A stretch of 42,417 bases of DNA, taken from CAYRWK01 sp964427965. Its GTDB lineage: Bacteria; Patescibacteriota; WWE3; UBA101185; UBA10185. The translations under genes and the position numbers were made by a program. The notes beneath the pieces are model-generated. The model saw nothing but the letters and a program-made list of their open reading frames with translations. It ran no database searches and was not told the DNA's origin. Location of the stretch: assembly GCA_964427965.1 (NCBI GenBank), contig CAYRWK010000001.1, positions 1 through 42,417 on the forward strand, in the 5' to 3' direction. Positions 32,024-40,412 of this stretch are shown here, piece after piece (positions within the stretch are counted from its first letter, which is position 1; each line of letters begins with the position of its first letter).

Positions 32024-32752
32024 ATGCCCAAAGAAAAACTACAAGAACCATATGTGAGTAAATATTGTGAGGTGGGAGATTTTATTGTTTGGGAGGTGGA
32101 TGGTAGGTATATTAGAAATAACATGGATCGTGAGTTTACTAACTTTGGTCAGCATTACCGATTTAAATTTATCCCCAAGATGGAATTTTGGATTGATAAG
32201 CCTCAAACCCCCGGTGAGGAGAAGTTGTTTATATCACATTTAATAAAAGAGTGGGATTTAATGGACTTGGGCATGGGTTATCCACATGCCTTGGAGATAG
32301 CAGATAAACTTGAACAAAAAGAGCGCATAAAGACCAAACTTATGGAGAGAATAAAAACAGAGATCCCGGATCCCAAAAAAGAAATACCTAAGGAATTATA
32401 TGTACATAAACTTGAAAAATATTCCAAAGAAGCTGATGTTTGGATTGTTAAGGGGGAGCTTGTGCGAGGTTTATACTTTATTGATTTTACAGAAGGTGGG
32501 CATCATTTTGTGTATGACTTTGTGCCTGTAAATGAGGTCTGGATTGATGACGATTTATCACCAAGTGAGAGGGGTTTTATAATTTTACATGAGTTGCATG
32601 AAAGATTTTTGATGGCTCAAGGCATGGAATATCACAAAGCTCATCTATCTTCCAGCATTATTGAATACAAATGCCGTAGAAATCCTGGGTTGTTGGAAGA
32701 TTCCCTAACAAAAGAGTTTGCTAAAAATGAGACTATCTCTAGTTTAGTCTAG
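32024..32752 (+). CDS. Duplicated-domain protein with HELHE motif
   Basis: The product is 242 residues and consists of two copies of one domain of about 80 residues. Copy 1 runs VGDFIVWEVDGRYIR to FKFIPKMEFWIDKPQTPGE to MGYPHALEIADKLE. Copy 2 runs ADVWIVKGELVRG to YDFVPVNEVWIDDDLSPSE to MEYHKAHLSSSIIE. Copy 2 has HELHERFL followed by a downstream His, like a short zinc-protease motif; in copy 1 the same place reads HLIKEWDL. Copy 2 may thus be the active or metal-binding half. I do not recognise the family. TATAAT (32011-32016) lies 7 bases before the ATG. Confidence 0.6.
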   Translation: MPKEKLQEPYVSKYCEVGDFIVWEVDGRYIRNNMDREFTNFGQHYRFKFIPKMEFWIDKPQTPGEEKLFISHLIKEWDLMDLGMGYPHALEIADKLEQKERIKTKLMERIKTEIPDPKKEIPKELYVHKLEKYSKEADVWIVKGELVRGLYFIDFTEGGHHFVYDFVPVNEVWIDDDLSPSERGFIILHELHERFLMAQGMEYHKAHLSSSIIEYKCRRNPGLLEDSLTKEFAKNETISSLV

Positions 32753-32797
32753 GTATTAAACTAGAAACCCTCTAGTATTCATGTTAGTATCGATGAA

Positions 32798-33745
32798 ATG
32801 AAAAAAGTATCAGTTATCATTGTAAACACTAACACTAAAGACGCCTTAAAACTTTGTTTAGAAAATCTCAAAGGTAAATATGAAAATCTGGAAATTATTG
32901 TTAACGACACTTGTTCCTATGATGGGTCAGCGGATATGGTCGAGAAGGATTTTCCTAATGTTAAGCTTATTCGCGGACCAAATAACGGTTTGTCTTATGG
33001 GCTAAACCGCGCATTGGAACAGGCTACCGGAGATTACTATCTGTACCTTGGATCCGACGCATTTCCTGAAAAAGATACAATACCGGGGTTGGTTGACTAT
33101 ATGGAAAAACATCCGGATGTGGGGGGAGCTGTAGCTAAACTATTGTTAAGAGACGGTACACAAGACATGGATGGGCATCGCGGGTTTTCTACTCCCTGGG
33201 CATCTTTTACCCATTTTGTAAAACTGGGCAAGCTTTTTCCTAAATCCAAACTTTTTGGTCAATATTTTTTGACCTACAAAGATTTGAGTACCGAACATGA
33301 GATTGATTCAACTATTACTCACTTTTTGTTTATGAGTAAGACTGCTCAAGATAAGGTTGGTAAATGGGATGAGGAAAACTTCTTTTTATATGGTGAGGAT
33401 ATTGATTTTTGTTATAGGTTAAAAGAAGCCGGATTTAAACTCATGTACCTTCCTCAATTTAAAGCTCAGCATTGGAAAGGAGTTACTATTGGGATTAGAA
33501 AATCTTCTAAGGATGTTGCAACACAGGCATCAACCTTTAACTTTAGAGGAAAAGATATGTCTAAAAAGGAACTTAGAGTCTTAGTCCAAAAACTTTCAAC
33601 CCAATCCATGGAAACCTTTTATAACAAACATTATCGAAAAATATATCCTTGGCCTTTAACGTTGTTAATAATTACAACTATTCGAACTTTTAGCTTTTTG
33701 CGTACTACAAAACAAAGAATTGTAAATTATCTTGATAAACAATGA
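32798..33745 (+). CDS. GT2 family glycosyltransferase
   Basis: The product is 315 residues. The N-terminus is VSVIIVNTNTKDALKLCLENL, and the acidic motif is in LYLGSDAFPEKDTI. The rhamnosyltransferase-like signature FLYGEDIDFCYRLKEAGFK follows, and there is a His-Trp-Lys in AQHWKG. Such GT-A enzymes transfer sugars such as rhamnose from nucleotide donors at the cytoplasmic face, for polysaccharides. TAGTAT (32785-32790) lies 7 bases upstream of the ATG. It overlaps the following gene by 4 bases. Confidence 0.88.
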   Translation: MKKVSVIIVNTNTKDALKLCLENLKGKYENLEIIVNDTCSYDGSADMVEKDFPNVKLIRGPNNGLSYGLNRALEQATGDYYLYLGSDAFPEKDTIPGLVDYMEKHPDVGGAVAKLLLRDGTQDMDGHRGFSTPWASFTHFVKLGKLFPKSKLFGQYFLTYKDLSTEHEIDSTITHFLFMSKTAQDKVGKWDEENFFLYGEDIDFCYRLKEAGFKLMYLPQFKAQHWKGVTIGIRKSSKDVATQASTFNFRGKDMSKKELRVLVQKLSTQSMETFYNKHYRKIYPWPLTLLIITTIRTFSFLRTTKQRIVNYLDKQ

Positions 33746-34590
33746 TTACTTCTATTGGACCGGACAAAGTAGTTGATGCAGTTCACGGTGGTAAAGATAG
33801 TGGAGAAAGTTGGTTGGATCGTAGTTCCACTATTTTAAGATGTACAGTAACGTCTCCCGTTGAAACGGCCTTAAGAGCGATAACGACTACTGTTGAAGAA
33901 AAATTGAAACGTAAACACGAGGTTTCCGACGTACAAAAGGAAACAGTAAGTTCTTTTATTAAGGAGCTAGATCAAAACTACGAATTAGGGATTAAAGATA
34001 TTGTGGATGTTGAGTACAACGGCTATGGAACTTCTTTTAGTAACTGGACAGTTAAAGATGTAGAAGGTAACTACTGGGCATTAAAAATTGGTAGAGAAAA
34101 AAATGTTAATGCTGCCGAATATGATCCTTCCGATCTGAAATTCGGACTTTTTTATACTGCATGTTTGGATATCACAAGGGAGGAACTAGGGGCGGATTTT
34201 ATACCGGAGCCTTTAAGAGTATTTTTTGTAGAAAACGAACTGGATAGGCACAGTAGGCCTACCACGGTTGTTGTTTCTCCATATTATAAAACCCACGGAG
34301 GGGATCCAGTAAAATTAGACATGACCGAGTATTCTGATAAAGAGCGAGAGCAGCTTAGTTCTCAATGGGGGAAACTAAAAGCCTTTTTTTCTACTATAGA
34401 GGAAAAATATCATTTGATTCCGGATCTTGTGGGCTACAATAATTTATTAGTTGTTCCCACGGAAAATGGTCCACAAATAAAAATCGTAGATTTTGGCTAT
34501 ATTTCCACAAGATTCCCTAACCTGAGTTTTTTGTATCAATCTAAGCTAAAGGCGGGATATTATGGACATACAATGGATAGCAAAGTCTAA
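33742..34590 (+). CDS. Kinase-fold (protein kinase/phosphotransferase-like) protein
   Basis: The product is 282 residues. A leading region of about 85 residues is unrecognised. A kinase-like lobe then shows YWALKIGREKN (possible ATP-binding Lys), DLVGYNNLLVV (as in the catalytic loop D..xxN) and IKIVDFGYIS (as in DFG). The glycine loop is not well kept. It may phosphorylate a sugar or protein, or be an inactive relative. It is translationally coupled to the GT2 gene, so a role in the same envelope pathway is plausible. Confidence 0.55.
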   Translation: MITSIGPDKVVDAVHGGKDSGESWLDRSSTILRCTVTSPVETALRAITTTVEEKLKRKHEVSDVQKETVSSFIKELDQNYELGIKDIVDVEYNGYGTSFSNWTVKDVEGNYWALKIGREKNVNAAEYDPSDLKFGLFYTACLDITREELGADFIPEPLRVFFVENELDRHSRPTTVVVSPYYKTHGGDPVKLDMTEYSDKEREQLSSQWGKLKAFFSTIEEKYHLIPDLVGYNNLLVVPTENGPQIKIVDFGYISTRFPNLSFLYQSKLKAGYYGHTMDSKV

Positions 34591-34593
34591 CCT

Positions 34594-34622
34594 TTGACAC
34601 ATAGTTAAATGTCTTTTAGACT
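34594..34622 (+). promoter_or_regulatory. Strong promoter TTGACA-17-TAGACT, leaderless
   Basis: A consensus TTGACA (34594-34599), 17-bp spacer and TAGACT (34617-34622) end 6 bases before the ATG of the acetyl-CoA synthetase fusion. It is the best -35 in the window and drives the energy operon. Confidence 0.75.
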
Positions 34623-34628
34623 GATTCC

Positions 34629-37529
34629 ATGCCCAAAGATCTGTCCCAACTTTTTTATCCTAGGTCTGTTGCCGTAATCGGCGCTTCCAACTCAAAACAC
34701 AAAGTGGGGGCTATTGTCTTAAAAAATATTCTAAATTCAGGGTTTAAGGGAAGGGTTTATCCGGTCAATCCTACCTTAAAGAAAATAGGAAAACTTAGAT
34801 GCTATGGGGAAATAGGGGAACTTCCTGAAACCCCGGATTTAGCTGTAATTGCAATCCCCGCTGAAAAAGTGAATACCGTTATCGAGCAGGCCGGTGTAAA
34901 GGGTGTAAAAAATGTTGTAGTTTACGCCGCAGGTTATAAAGAAATAGGCCCTGATGGTGCTACTCTGGAGCAGTGTTTAAAGGCTGTAGCAGAAAGACAT
35001 TTTATCAACCTACTAGGTCCAAATTGTTTGGGTTTTGTTAACTCCATGTGCCCTATTAACGCCACTTTTGGGCAACCACTAAAGACTTTTGGTAACTTAC
35101 GTTTTATTACACAGTCAGGTGCAATTGCTGCAAGTTTGTTTGATTGGTGTAATTCCACGGGGGTGGGATTTAGTGAGTTTATAACCTTAGGTAATAAAAC
35201 TATTCTTTCCGAAAATGATATTTTGCAGTATTTTTTTGAACAAGGTAATAACAGTCTAACTTCTTTAAGCACGTCTTTTGAAGGTGAGAGCAAATGTCAC
35301 CCAATTGGAATGTATCTTGAGTCTATTTCCGGTGGAAAAGAATTTATTCGTTTAACAAAAGAAATAACAAAAACCGATCCCGTTTTTATATTAAAACCCG
35401 GTAAAACAAAAGAAGCAGTAAATGCCATGCAATCTCATACCGGGGCACTTGCGGGGGAAGATGATGTTTTAGACATTGCGTTAAATGAGGCGGGTGCTAT
35501 TCGCTGCAACACCTTGGAGGACTTTTTTGATTATGCTAAAGCGTTTTCATGGGAAGATTGCCCAAAGGGACCAAAGGTGGCGGTAATTTCAAACGCAGGC
35601 GGGCCTGCAGTTATTAGCGCCGATGAGATTGTTACTCACGGTCTGCAGTTAGCTAAATTTGACTCACAAACTCATGATGAACTTAAAAAAGCTTTGCCAA
35701 GGTTTGCAAGTATTGTAAATCCTGTGGATGTGTTGGGGGATGCTTTAGCGGATAGATTTGCGGGCGCTTTGGACATTGTGTTAAAAAGTAATGAAGTTGA
35801 CGCTGTTGTTGTGATTCTAACACCTCAAATAATGACCCAGATAACAAAAACAGCTCAGGCGATAAAAAATGCTTCAGAAAAATACCATAAACCAGTTGTT
35901 TGTTCTTTTATTGGTGGGAGTTTAGTAGCTAAAGGGGAGGAAGTTTTAAATAAATCTAAAATCCCATCCTTTAATTTTCCTGAAAGGGCAATAGGTGCGT
36001 TAAGTGCCATGTGGGCTTTTTCTCAAAAACAAAAACAGAAGGTAGAAGAAAATTATGGAGTACAAACTGCAATATCTATACAAAATGCTCCCTCCTTGGC
36101 AAAATCTATTATTGAAAAGGCTATCCAAAATAATCAAGTATCCTTAACCAATCTTCAAGCCGCAGATGTGTTAGCTTCAGTTGGGATTAACGTTCCTCCT
36201 TCAAAAGAGGTGTCGGATTTAACCCAAGCCATTTCGTTTGCTAAAGATGTCGGTTGGCCGGTTGTGCTAAAACTCTCATCTCCCGGACTTTTGCATAAAA
36301 AGAAGGTAGGGGGAGTTGTTATGGATATTAGGGACGAACCTGCTTTAGAAAAAGGTTGGGAAACTCTCCAAAGAAAAATTCAGGAGCTTAGTGATGATAT
36401 TAAATCCCAAGTAACTATTCAAGTTCAAAAAGAAGTGCCAGATGGGATCGAGGTTATTTTAGGTGTAAAAAGCGACCCGACTTTTGGTCAGGTAATGCTT
36501 TTTGGGGCGGGCGGGTCCGTTGCAGAACTTGTAGCTGATAAAAATATGCAGTTATTGCCGGTGGAATCTATTCACGCCCAAAAATTGGTAGAAAAATCCA
36601 AAGTTTACGCACTTCTTAAAGGTTTTTCGGGCGAACCTTCTTACGCACTAGATAAACTTTACGACCTAATGGTTCGTTTTGGTAAGCTAGTAGAAAGTTT
36701 AGAAAATATATCAGCCTTTGAGATCAACCCTGTTATCGTTACGTTAACTGATGTGTGGGCAGTAGATGGGAAGGTTATAATTAACTTATTACATCGAGCA
36801 AAGCGAGATATAATTAAATCTACGAAAACATCAGGTGGAATTAAATTTAAAACAGCTAAAACCTTAAGTCATACGGTTCAAGCAAGCACATACCACTATT
36901 TTGAATTTGAGCCTGAAGCTCCCCTTGATTTTATACCCGGACAATATATTAGTGTAAAAGTTGCTGATAGCAGGATCAATTGTTATTCAGTAGCTGATTG
37001 TACGGGTAATACAAAATTTAATTTATTTGTAGATACTAAACCCGGCGGACCTGGGTCAAATTTTTTTGAGACTCTAAAAGTTGGGGATCCTATTTATTAC
37101 ATTGGACCTTTCGGAACCTTTGGGTTAAAACCCGATGATGGTGCAAAGACTTTGTTGTTTTTGGCAACCGGATCGGGCTGTGCCCCATTTAGGTGCATGA
37201 TTGAACATGCTTTGCGAGAAAAAGGCTATACAAAGCCCATTACTTTGTATATTGGATTAAACCACTCTCAAGATGTTTTTTGGATTGATTACTTAGAGAA
37301 TCTGAAGAGGGAATTTACTAACTTTAATTACAAAATAGCAGTTTGGAAACCGGATAATTCGTGGAAAGGGCATGTTGGTTTTATCACTGATTTGGTAAAA
37401 CAGGATTATCCCGATGCTTCACAATGTTCTGCCTACTTATGTGGTGCTAAACCCATGATTGACAGTGCAACTGAGCTGTTAAAGCAGTTAGGTTGTTTAG
37501 AAAAGAGAATTTATATGGAGAAGTTTTAA
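34629..37529 (+). CDS. ADP-forming acetyl-CoA synthetase (alpha-beta fused) with C-terminal ferredoxin-reductase-like module
   Basis: The product is 966 residues. A CoA-binding domain (about 1-135) and succinyl-CoA-synthetase-like domains carry the phospho-His motif SHTGALAGEDD near 268. An ATP-grasp beta part spans about 480-700 (PVVLKLSSPGLLHKKKVGGV, GVKSDPTFGQVMLFGAGG). These convert acyl-CoA plus ADP and phosphate to acid plus ATP. About 235 extra residues follow: FIPGQYISVKV, CYSVAD, GPFGTFGL, LFLATGSGCAPFRCMIEHAL and AYLCGAKPMID. These are FAD- and NAD(P)-binding motifs of FNR/sulfhydrogenase-gamma proteins. ACD enzymes are not usually fused to a flavin reductase. No [2Fe-2S] Cys cluster is seen at its end. 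The gene is 2 bases from the oxidoreductase. Confidence 0.92.
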   Translation: MPKDLSQLFYPRSVAVIGASNSKHKVGAIVLKNILNSGFKGRVYPVNPTLKKIGKLRCYGEIGELPETPDLAVIAIPAEKVNTVIEQAGVKGVKNVVVYAAGYKEIGPDGATLEQCLKAVAERHFINLLGPNCLGFVNSMCPINATFGQPLKTFGNLRFITQSGAIAASLFDWCNSTGVGFSEFITLGNKTILSENDILQYFFEQGNNSLTSLSTSFEGESKCHPIGMYLESISGGKEFIRLTKEITKTDPVFILKPGKTKEAVNAMQSHTGALAGEDDVLDIALNEAGAIRCNTLEDFFDYAKAFSWEDCPKGPKVAVISNAGGPAVISADEIVTHGLQLAKFDSQTHDELKKALPRFASIVNPVDVLGDALADRFAGALDIVLKSNEVDAVVVILTPQIMTQITKTAQAIKNASEKYHKPVVCSFIGGSLVAKGEEVLNKSKIPSFNFPERAIGALSAMWAFSQKQKQKVEENYGVQTAISIQNAPSLAKSIIEKAIQNNQVSLTNLQAADVLASVGINVPPSKEVSDLTQAISFAKDVGWPVVLKLSSPGLLHKKKVGGVVMDIRDEPALEKGWETLQRKIQELSDDIKSQVTIQVQKEVPDGIEVILGVKSDPTFGQVMLFGAGGSVAELVADKNMQLLPVESIHAQKLVEKSKVYALLKGFSGEPSYALDKLYDLMVRFGKLVESLENISAFEINPVIVTLTDVWAVDGKVIINLLHRAKRDIIKSTKTSGGIKFKTAKTLSHTVQASTYHYFEFEPEAPLDFIPGQYISVKVADSRINCYSVADCTGNTKFNLFVDTKPGGPGSNFFETLKVGDPIYYIGPFGTFGLKPDDGAKTLLFLATGSGCAPFRCMIEHALREKGYTKPITLYIGLNHSQDVFWIDYLENLKREFTNFNYKIAVWKPDNSWKGHVGFITDLVKQDYPDASQCSAYLCGAKPMIDSATELLKQLGCLEKRIYMEKF

Positions 37530-37531
37530 GT

Positions 37532-39265
37532 ATGAGTCAAACCTATACCCTAAAAATTGGAGGAATGGCAGGTCAGGGTATTAAATCTTCCGGTTTGATG
37601 TTTGCAAAAACTGCGGTTCAGTTTGGTTATAGTATTTTTACTCATACGGAATTTCCATCTTTAATAAGGGGTGGTCACAATGTGATGCAAATAACAATTG
37701 GTATGGAGGATGTGTTATCTCCTTCTACAGTAACAGATCTGCTCATTTCTTTAAACCAAGATACTTTAACAAAATACGCTTATGGGTTAGAACCCGGTTC
37801 CGGGATTATATTTGATGAGTCTTTAGTGTTGGATGAAAAGAAACTGAAAAGAGAGGTTAGTGTTTTTAAAATGCCTTTATTTAAGTTGGCAAGGGAAGCG
37901 GGAGGTAGTGAGGTTGTAATAAACTTGCTTTCACTTGGGGCGGTTATGGCTTTATGGGGTGGAGATGTTTTAGTATTAAAAAATCTAATTTTCGAGGAGT
38001 TTAAAGATAATAAGAAACTTATTGATGTTAATACGTCTGCTGTTGAGTTTGGGTTTCACTATGCTAAGGAACATTTTGTTAATCATATAAAGCCGATTTT
38101 TAATGTTGTAAATAAGACAGAACCGGAAAAATTGGAAAAAGTGATTATGGAAGGCAATGAGGCTGTGGCACTAGGAGCTATAGCTGCCGGGGTACAGTTT
38201 GTTTCTATTTACCCAATGTCTCCAACTGCAAATATCTTGCATACTTTGGCAAAATATCAGGAAAAGTTTGGTTATGTCTTTAAGCAAACCGAGGATGAGA
38301 TTTCAGCTGTGAATATGGCTATTGGTGCGGGTTTTGCAGGAGCAAGGTCGATGACTGCAACTTCCGGTGGAGGATTTTGTTTAATGACTGAAGGTTATGG
38401 TTTAGCCGGAATGACCGAGACACCTTTGGTTATTGTTGATGGTATGCGTCCCGGTCCTGCAACCGGTATGCCAACCTGGAGCGAGCAAGGGGATTTAAAT
38501 TTTGTATTAAATGCTCATCAGGGTGATTTTCCAAAAATTGTGTTAGCCGCGGGGGATACCCAGGAAGCTTTTGATCTAAGCATGCTTTCCTTTAATCTTG
38601 CTGAAAAATATCAAACCCCGGTAATACTTTTGATAGATAAAAATATTTGTGAGAGTTATACCAGTTTACCTAGGCTTGATTATTCTTCCTATAAAATCGA
38701 AAGGGGTAAACTAACCTTGGATGCTGATGCTAATTTTATGCGCTATCAGCTGCAAAAAGATGGTGTTTCTAAAAGGTCTGTTCCTGGTGTTGGTAACTTT
38801 TTTATTGCAAACTCTGACGAACATACTGAAATTGGTTATTCTACAGAAGAAAGTGTGGATCGTGTTGCTCAAATGCAAAAAAGAATGGCAAAGCTTGATA
38901 CATGTGCCCTTAAAGATATGCCGGATCCGGTAGTTTACGGTCCAAAGAATGCCGATGTTAGTGTTGTTTCGTTTGGAAGTACAAAAGGCAGTATTTTGGA
39001 TGCTCTAAAAAGTTATAGTAATGTAAACTTTTTGCACCTAACCTGGCTAAGTCCTTTTTCCACCGAATTTGTTAGCAAGTTTTTAGAAAAAGCAAAACAC
39101 GTAATTGATGTTGAGTCAAATTATTCAGGCCAGTTAGCAGGTTTGATTAGACAAAAAACCGGGTTTGAGATCGTGGATAAACTTCTTAAGTTTGATGGAA
39201 GACCTTTTTTTGCAGATGAAATAAAAAATAAAATTGATTCTGTGCTAAAGGGTAAAAAAATATGA
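37532..39265 (+). CDS. korA: 2-oxoacid:ferredoxin oxidoreductase, gamma-alpha fused subunit
   Basis: The product is 577 residues from ATG 37532, which matches the family's beginning (YTLKIGGMAGQGIKSSG). An upstream open stretch lies inside the previous gene. The N-terminal 190 residues are the gamma domain (TEFPSLIRGGHNVM), followed by the alpha (pyrimidine-binding) domains: FVSIYPMSPTANILHTLAKY, KQTEDEISAVNMAIGAGFAG, TSGGGFCLMTEG. With the beta subunit it oxidatively decarboxylates 2-oxoacids to acyl-CoA, reducing ferredoxin. Whether pyruvate, 2-oxoglutarate or branched acids are used cannot be told. Its last codons overlap the beta-subunit ATG. Confidence 0.92.
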   Translation: MSQTYTLKIGGMAGQGIKSSGLMFAKTAVQFGYSIFTHTEFPSLIRGGHNVMQITIGMEDVLSPSTVTDLLISLNQDTLTKYAYGLEPGSGIIFDESLVLDEKKLKREVSVFKMPLFKLAREAGGSEVVINLLSLGAVMALWGGDVLVLKNLIFEEFKDNKKLIDVNTSAVEFGFHYAKEHFVNHIKPIFNVVNKTEPEKLEKVIMEGNEAVALGAIAAGVQFVSIYPMSPTANILHTLAKYQEKFGYVFKQTEDEISAVNMAIGAGFAGARSMTATSGGGFCLMTEGYGLAGMTETPLVIVDGMRPGPATGMPTWSEQGDLNFVLNAHQGDFPKIVLAAGDTQEAFDLSMLSFNLAEKYQTPVILLIDKNICESYTSLPRLDYSSYKIERGKLTLDADANFMRYQLQKDGVSKRSVPGVGNFFIANSDEHTEIGYSTEESVDRVAQMQKRMAKLDTCALKDMPDPVVYGPKNADVSVVSFGSTKGSILDALKSYSNVNFLHLTWLSPFSTEFVSKFLEKAKHVIDVESNYSGQLAGLIRQKTGFEIVDKLLKFDGRPFFADEIKNKIDSVLKGKKI

Positions 39266-40107
39266 CTTCAATGCAGGATTTAAAAACTCAATGTTTTCCG
39301 AATTGGTGTCCGGGATGTGGCAATCTTGCCATTTGGTCAGCTTTTAAAAATGCTGCTGTGGCTAATACTTGGGACAATGCAAATACTGCACTTGTTGCCG
39401 GTATTGGGTGCCATGGGCATATGGTTAATTTTGTTAAAATAACTTCTTTTGAGGGTTTACATGGTAGGGCTTTGCCTGTTGCTACCGGAGTAAAACTTGC
39501 TAATCATGACTTAAACGTATTTGTGTTTACTGGGGATGGCGATTGTTTAGGTGAGGGCGGTAATCATTTTATTCATACCTGCAGAAGAAATCATGATTTA
39601 ACAATCCTGCTCCACGATAATGCAATATACGCGCTAACCACAGGACAGACCTCCCCCGCTTCACCACAAGGATTTAAGTCAAAATCAACGCCTTTTGGAA
39701 ATATAGATAATCCTATAAATCCGGTTACTCTTGCTATTGCGTCAGGGGCAACTTTTGTTGCCAGAGCTTTTGCTCCGGATATTCCTAAACTTTCCGATCT
39801 TATAACCCGTGCAAATAACCACAAAGGTTTGGCAGTCATTGATATTCTTCAGCCCTGCATCACCTTTAACAAAGAGTACTCTCACGACTTTTTTAAGCAA
39901 AACATTTACTACCTTGATGCGGAACACGATGTTTCTAATAAAGCTTCCGCTTTTACCAAGTCTTTAGAGTGGGGTTTAAAGCAAATTCCTCTTGGAGTTT
40001 TTTATGTTGAAGAAAAACCTACTTATGAATCCCAGGTTTCACAGTTAGCAAAAGGGGCATTGGTCAAACAGCCTTTAGTAAAAAGAGATATTTCGGGATT
40101 GAATTAG
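39262..40107 (+). CDS. korB: 2-oxoacid:ferredoxin oxidoreductase, beta (TPP) subunit
   Basis: The product is 281 residues. NWCPGCGNLAIWSAF at 14-28 starts the domain. The thiamine diphosphate and Mg-binding motif is GDGDCLGEGGNHF with HDNAIYALTTGQTSP after it. It has the short form of the beta subunit, with the proximal cluster cysteines (WCPGCG plus a Cys near 200). It joins the gamma-alpha subunit, with which it overlaps by 4 bases (ATGA). Product electrons go to ferredoxin, encoded next. Confidence 0.93.
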   Translation: MTSMQDLKTQCFPNWCPGCGNLAIWSAFKNAAVANTWDNANTALVAGIGCHGHMVNFVKITSFEGLHGRALPVATGVKLANHDLNVFVFTGDGDCLGEGGNHFIHTCRRNHDLTILLHDNAIYALTTGQTSPASPQGFKSKSTPFGNIDNPINPVTLAIASGATFVARAFAPDIPKLSDLITRANNHKGLAVIDILQPCITFNKEYSHDFFKQNIYYLDAEHDVSNKASAFTKSLEWGLKQIPLGVFYVEEKPTYESQVSQLAKGALVKQPLVKRDISGLN

Positions 40108-40127
40108 TTTCTAAAACCCGATACCAT
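40099..40127 (+). promoter_or_regulatory. Possible promoter TTGAAT-17-TACCAT for the ferredoxin gene
   Basis: TTGAAT (40099-40104), a 17-bp spacer and TACCAT (40122-40127) are followed by the ATG after 6 bases. It starts inside the last codons of the beta-subunit gene and may give extra ferredoxin transcript. Confidence 0.5.
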
Positions 40128-40133
40128 AAACTT

Positions 40134-40406
40134 ATGGATATCCAAAATCAAACTCAAAATAGTTCAGATACAGTAATGAAAATTGGTAAGTACGAGGTGA
40201 GGGTATTACGAGACCTTTGCATTGGCGCTGCCTCCTGTGTTGCAGTTTCTCCGCAGGTTTTTGTACTGGATGGTGAAAATAAGGCTGTTTTTGCGGAAGG
40301 GGCTAGTGATTTACCCGAAAACATCGTTCTTGCGGCTGAGTCTTGCCCAACAAGAGCCATTGTGATTATTGATATAGAAACAGGCGAACAAGTTTGGCCA
40401 AAGTAA
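40134..40406 (+). CDS. Small ferredoxin of the single-cluster type lacking the second Cys
   Basis: The product is 90 residues. Cluster ligands visible are Cys29, Cys35 (CIGAASC) and Cys71 (SCPTRAI). The second ligand position is Ala32 where [4Fe-4S] ferredoxins have Cys, Asp or Gly. This suggests a [3Fe-4S] cluster, as in P450-type or similar ferredoxins. It should carry electrons between the 2-oxoacid oxidoreductase and the flavin module or hydrogenase. It follows the beta subunit by 26 bases and is convergent with the next gene. Confidence 0.8.
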   Translation: MDIQNQTQNSSDTVMKIGKYEVRVLRDLCIGAASCVAVSPQVFVLDGENKAVFAEGASDLPENIVLAAESCPTRAIVIIDIETGEQVWPK

Positions 40407-40412
40407 CTACTA

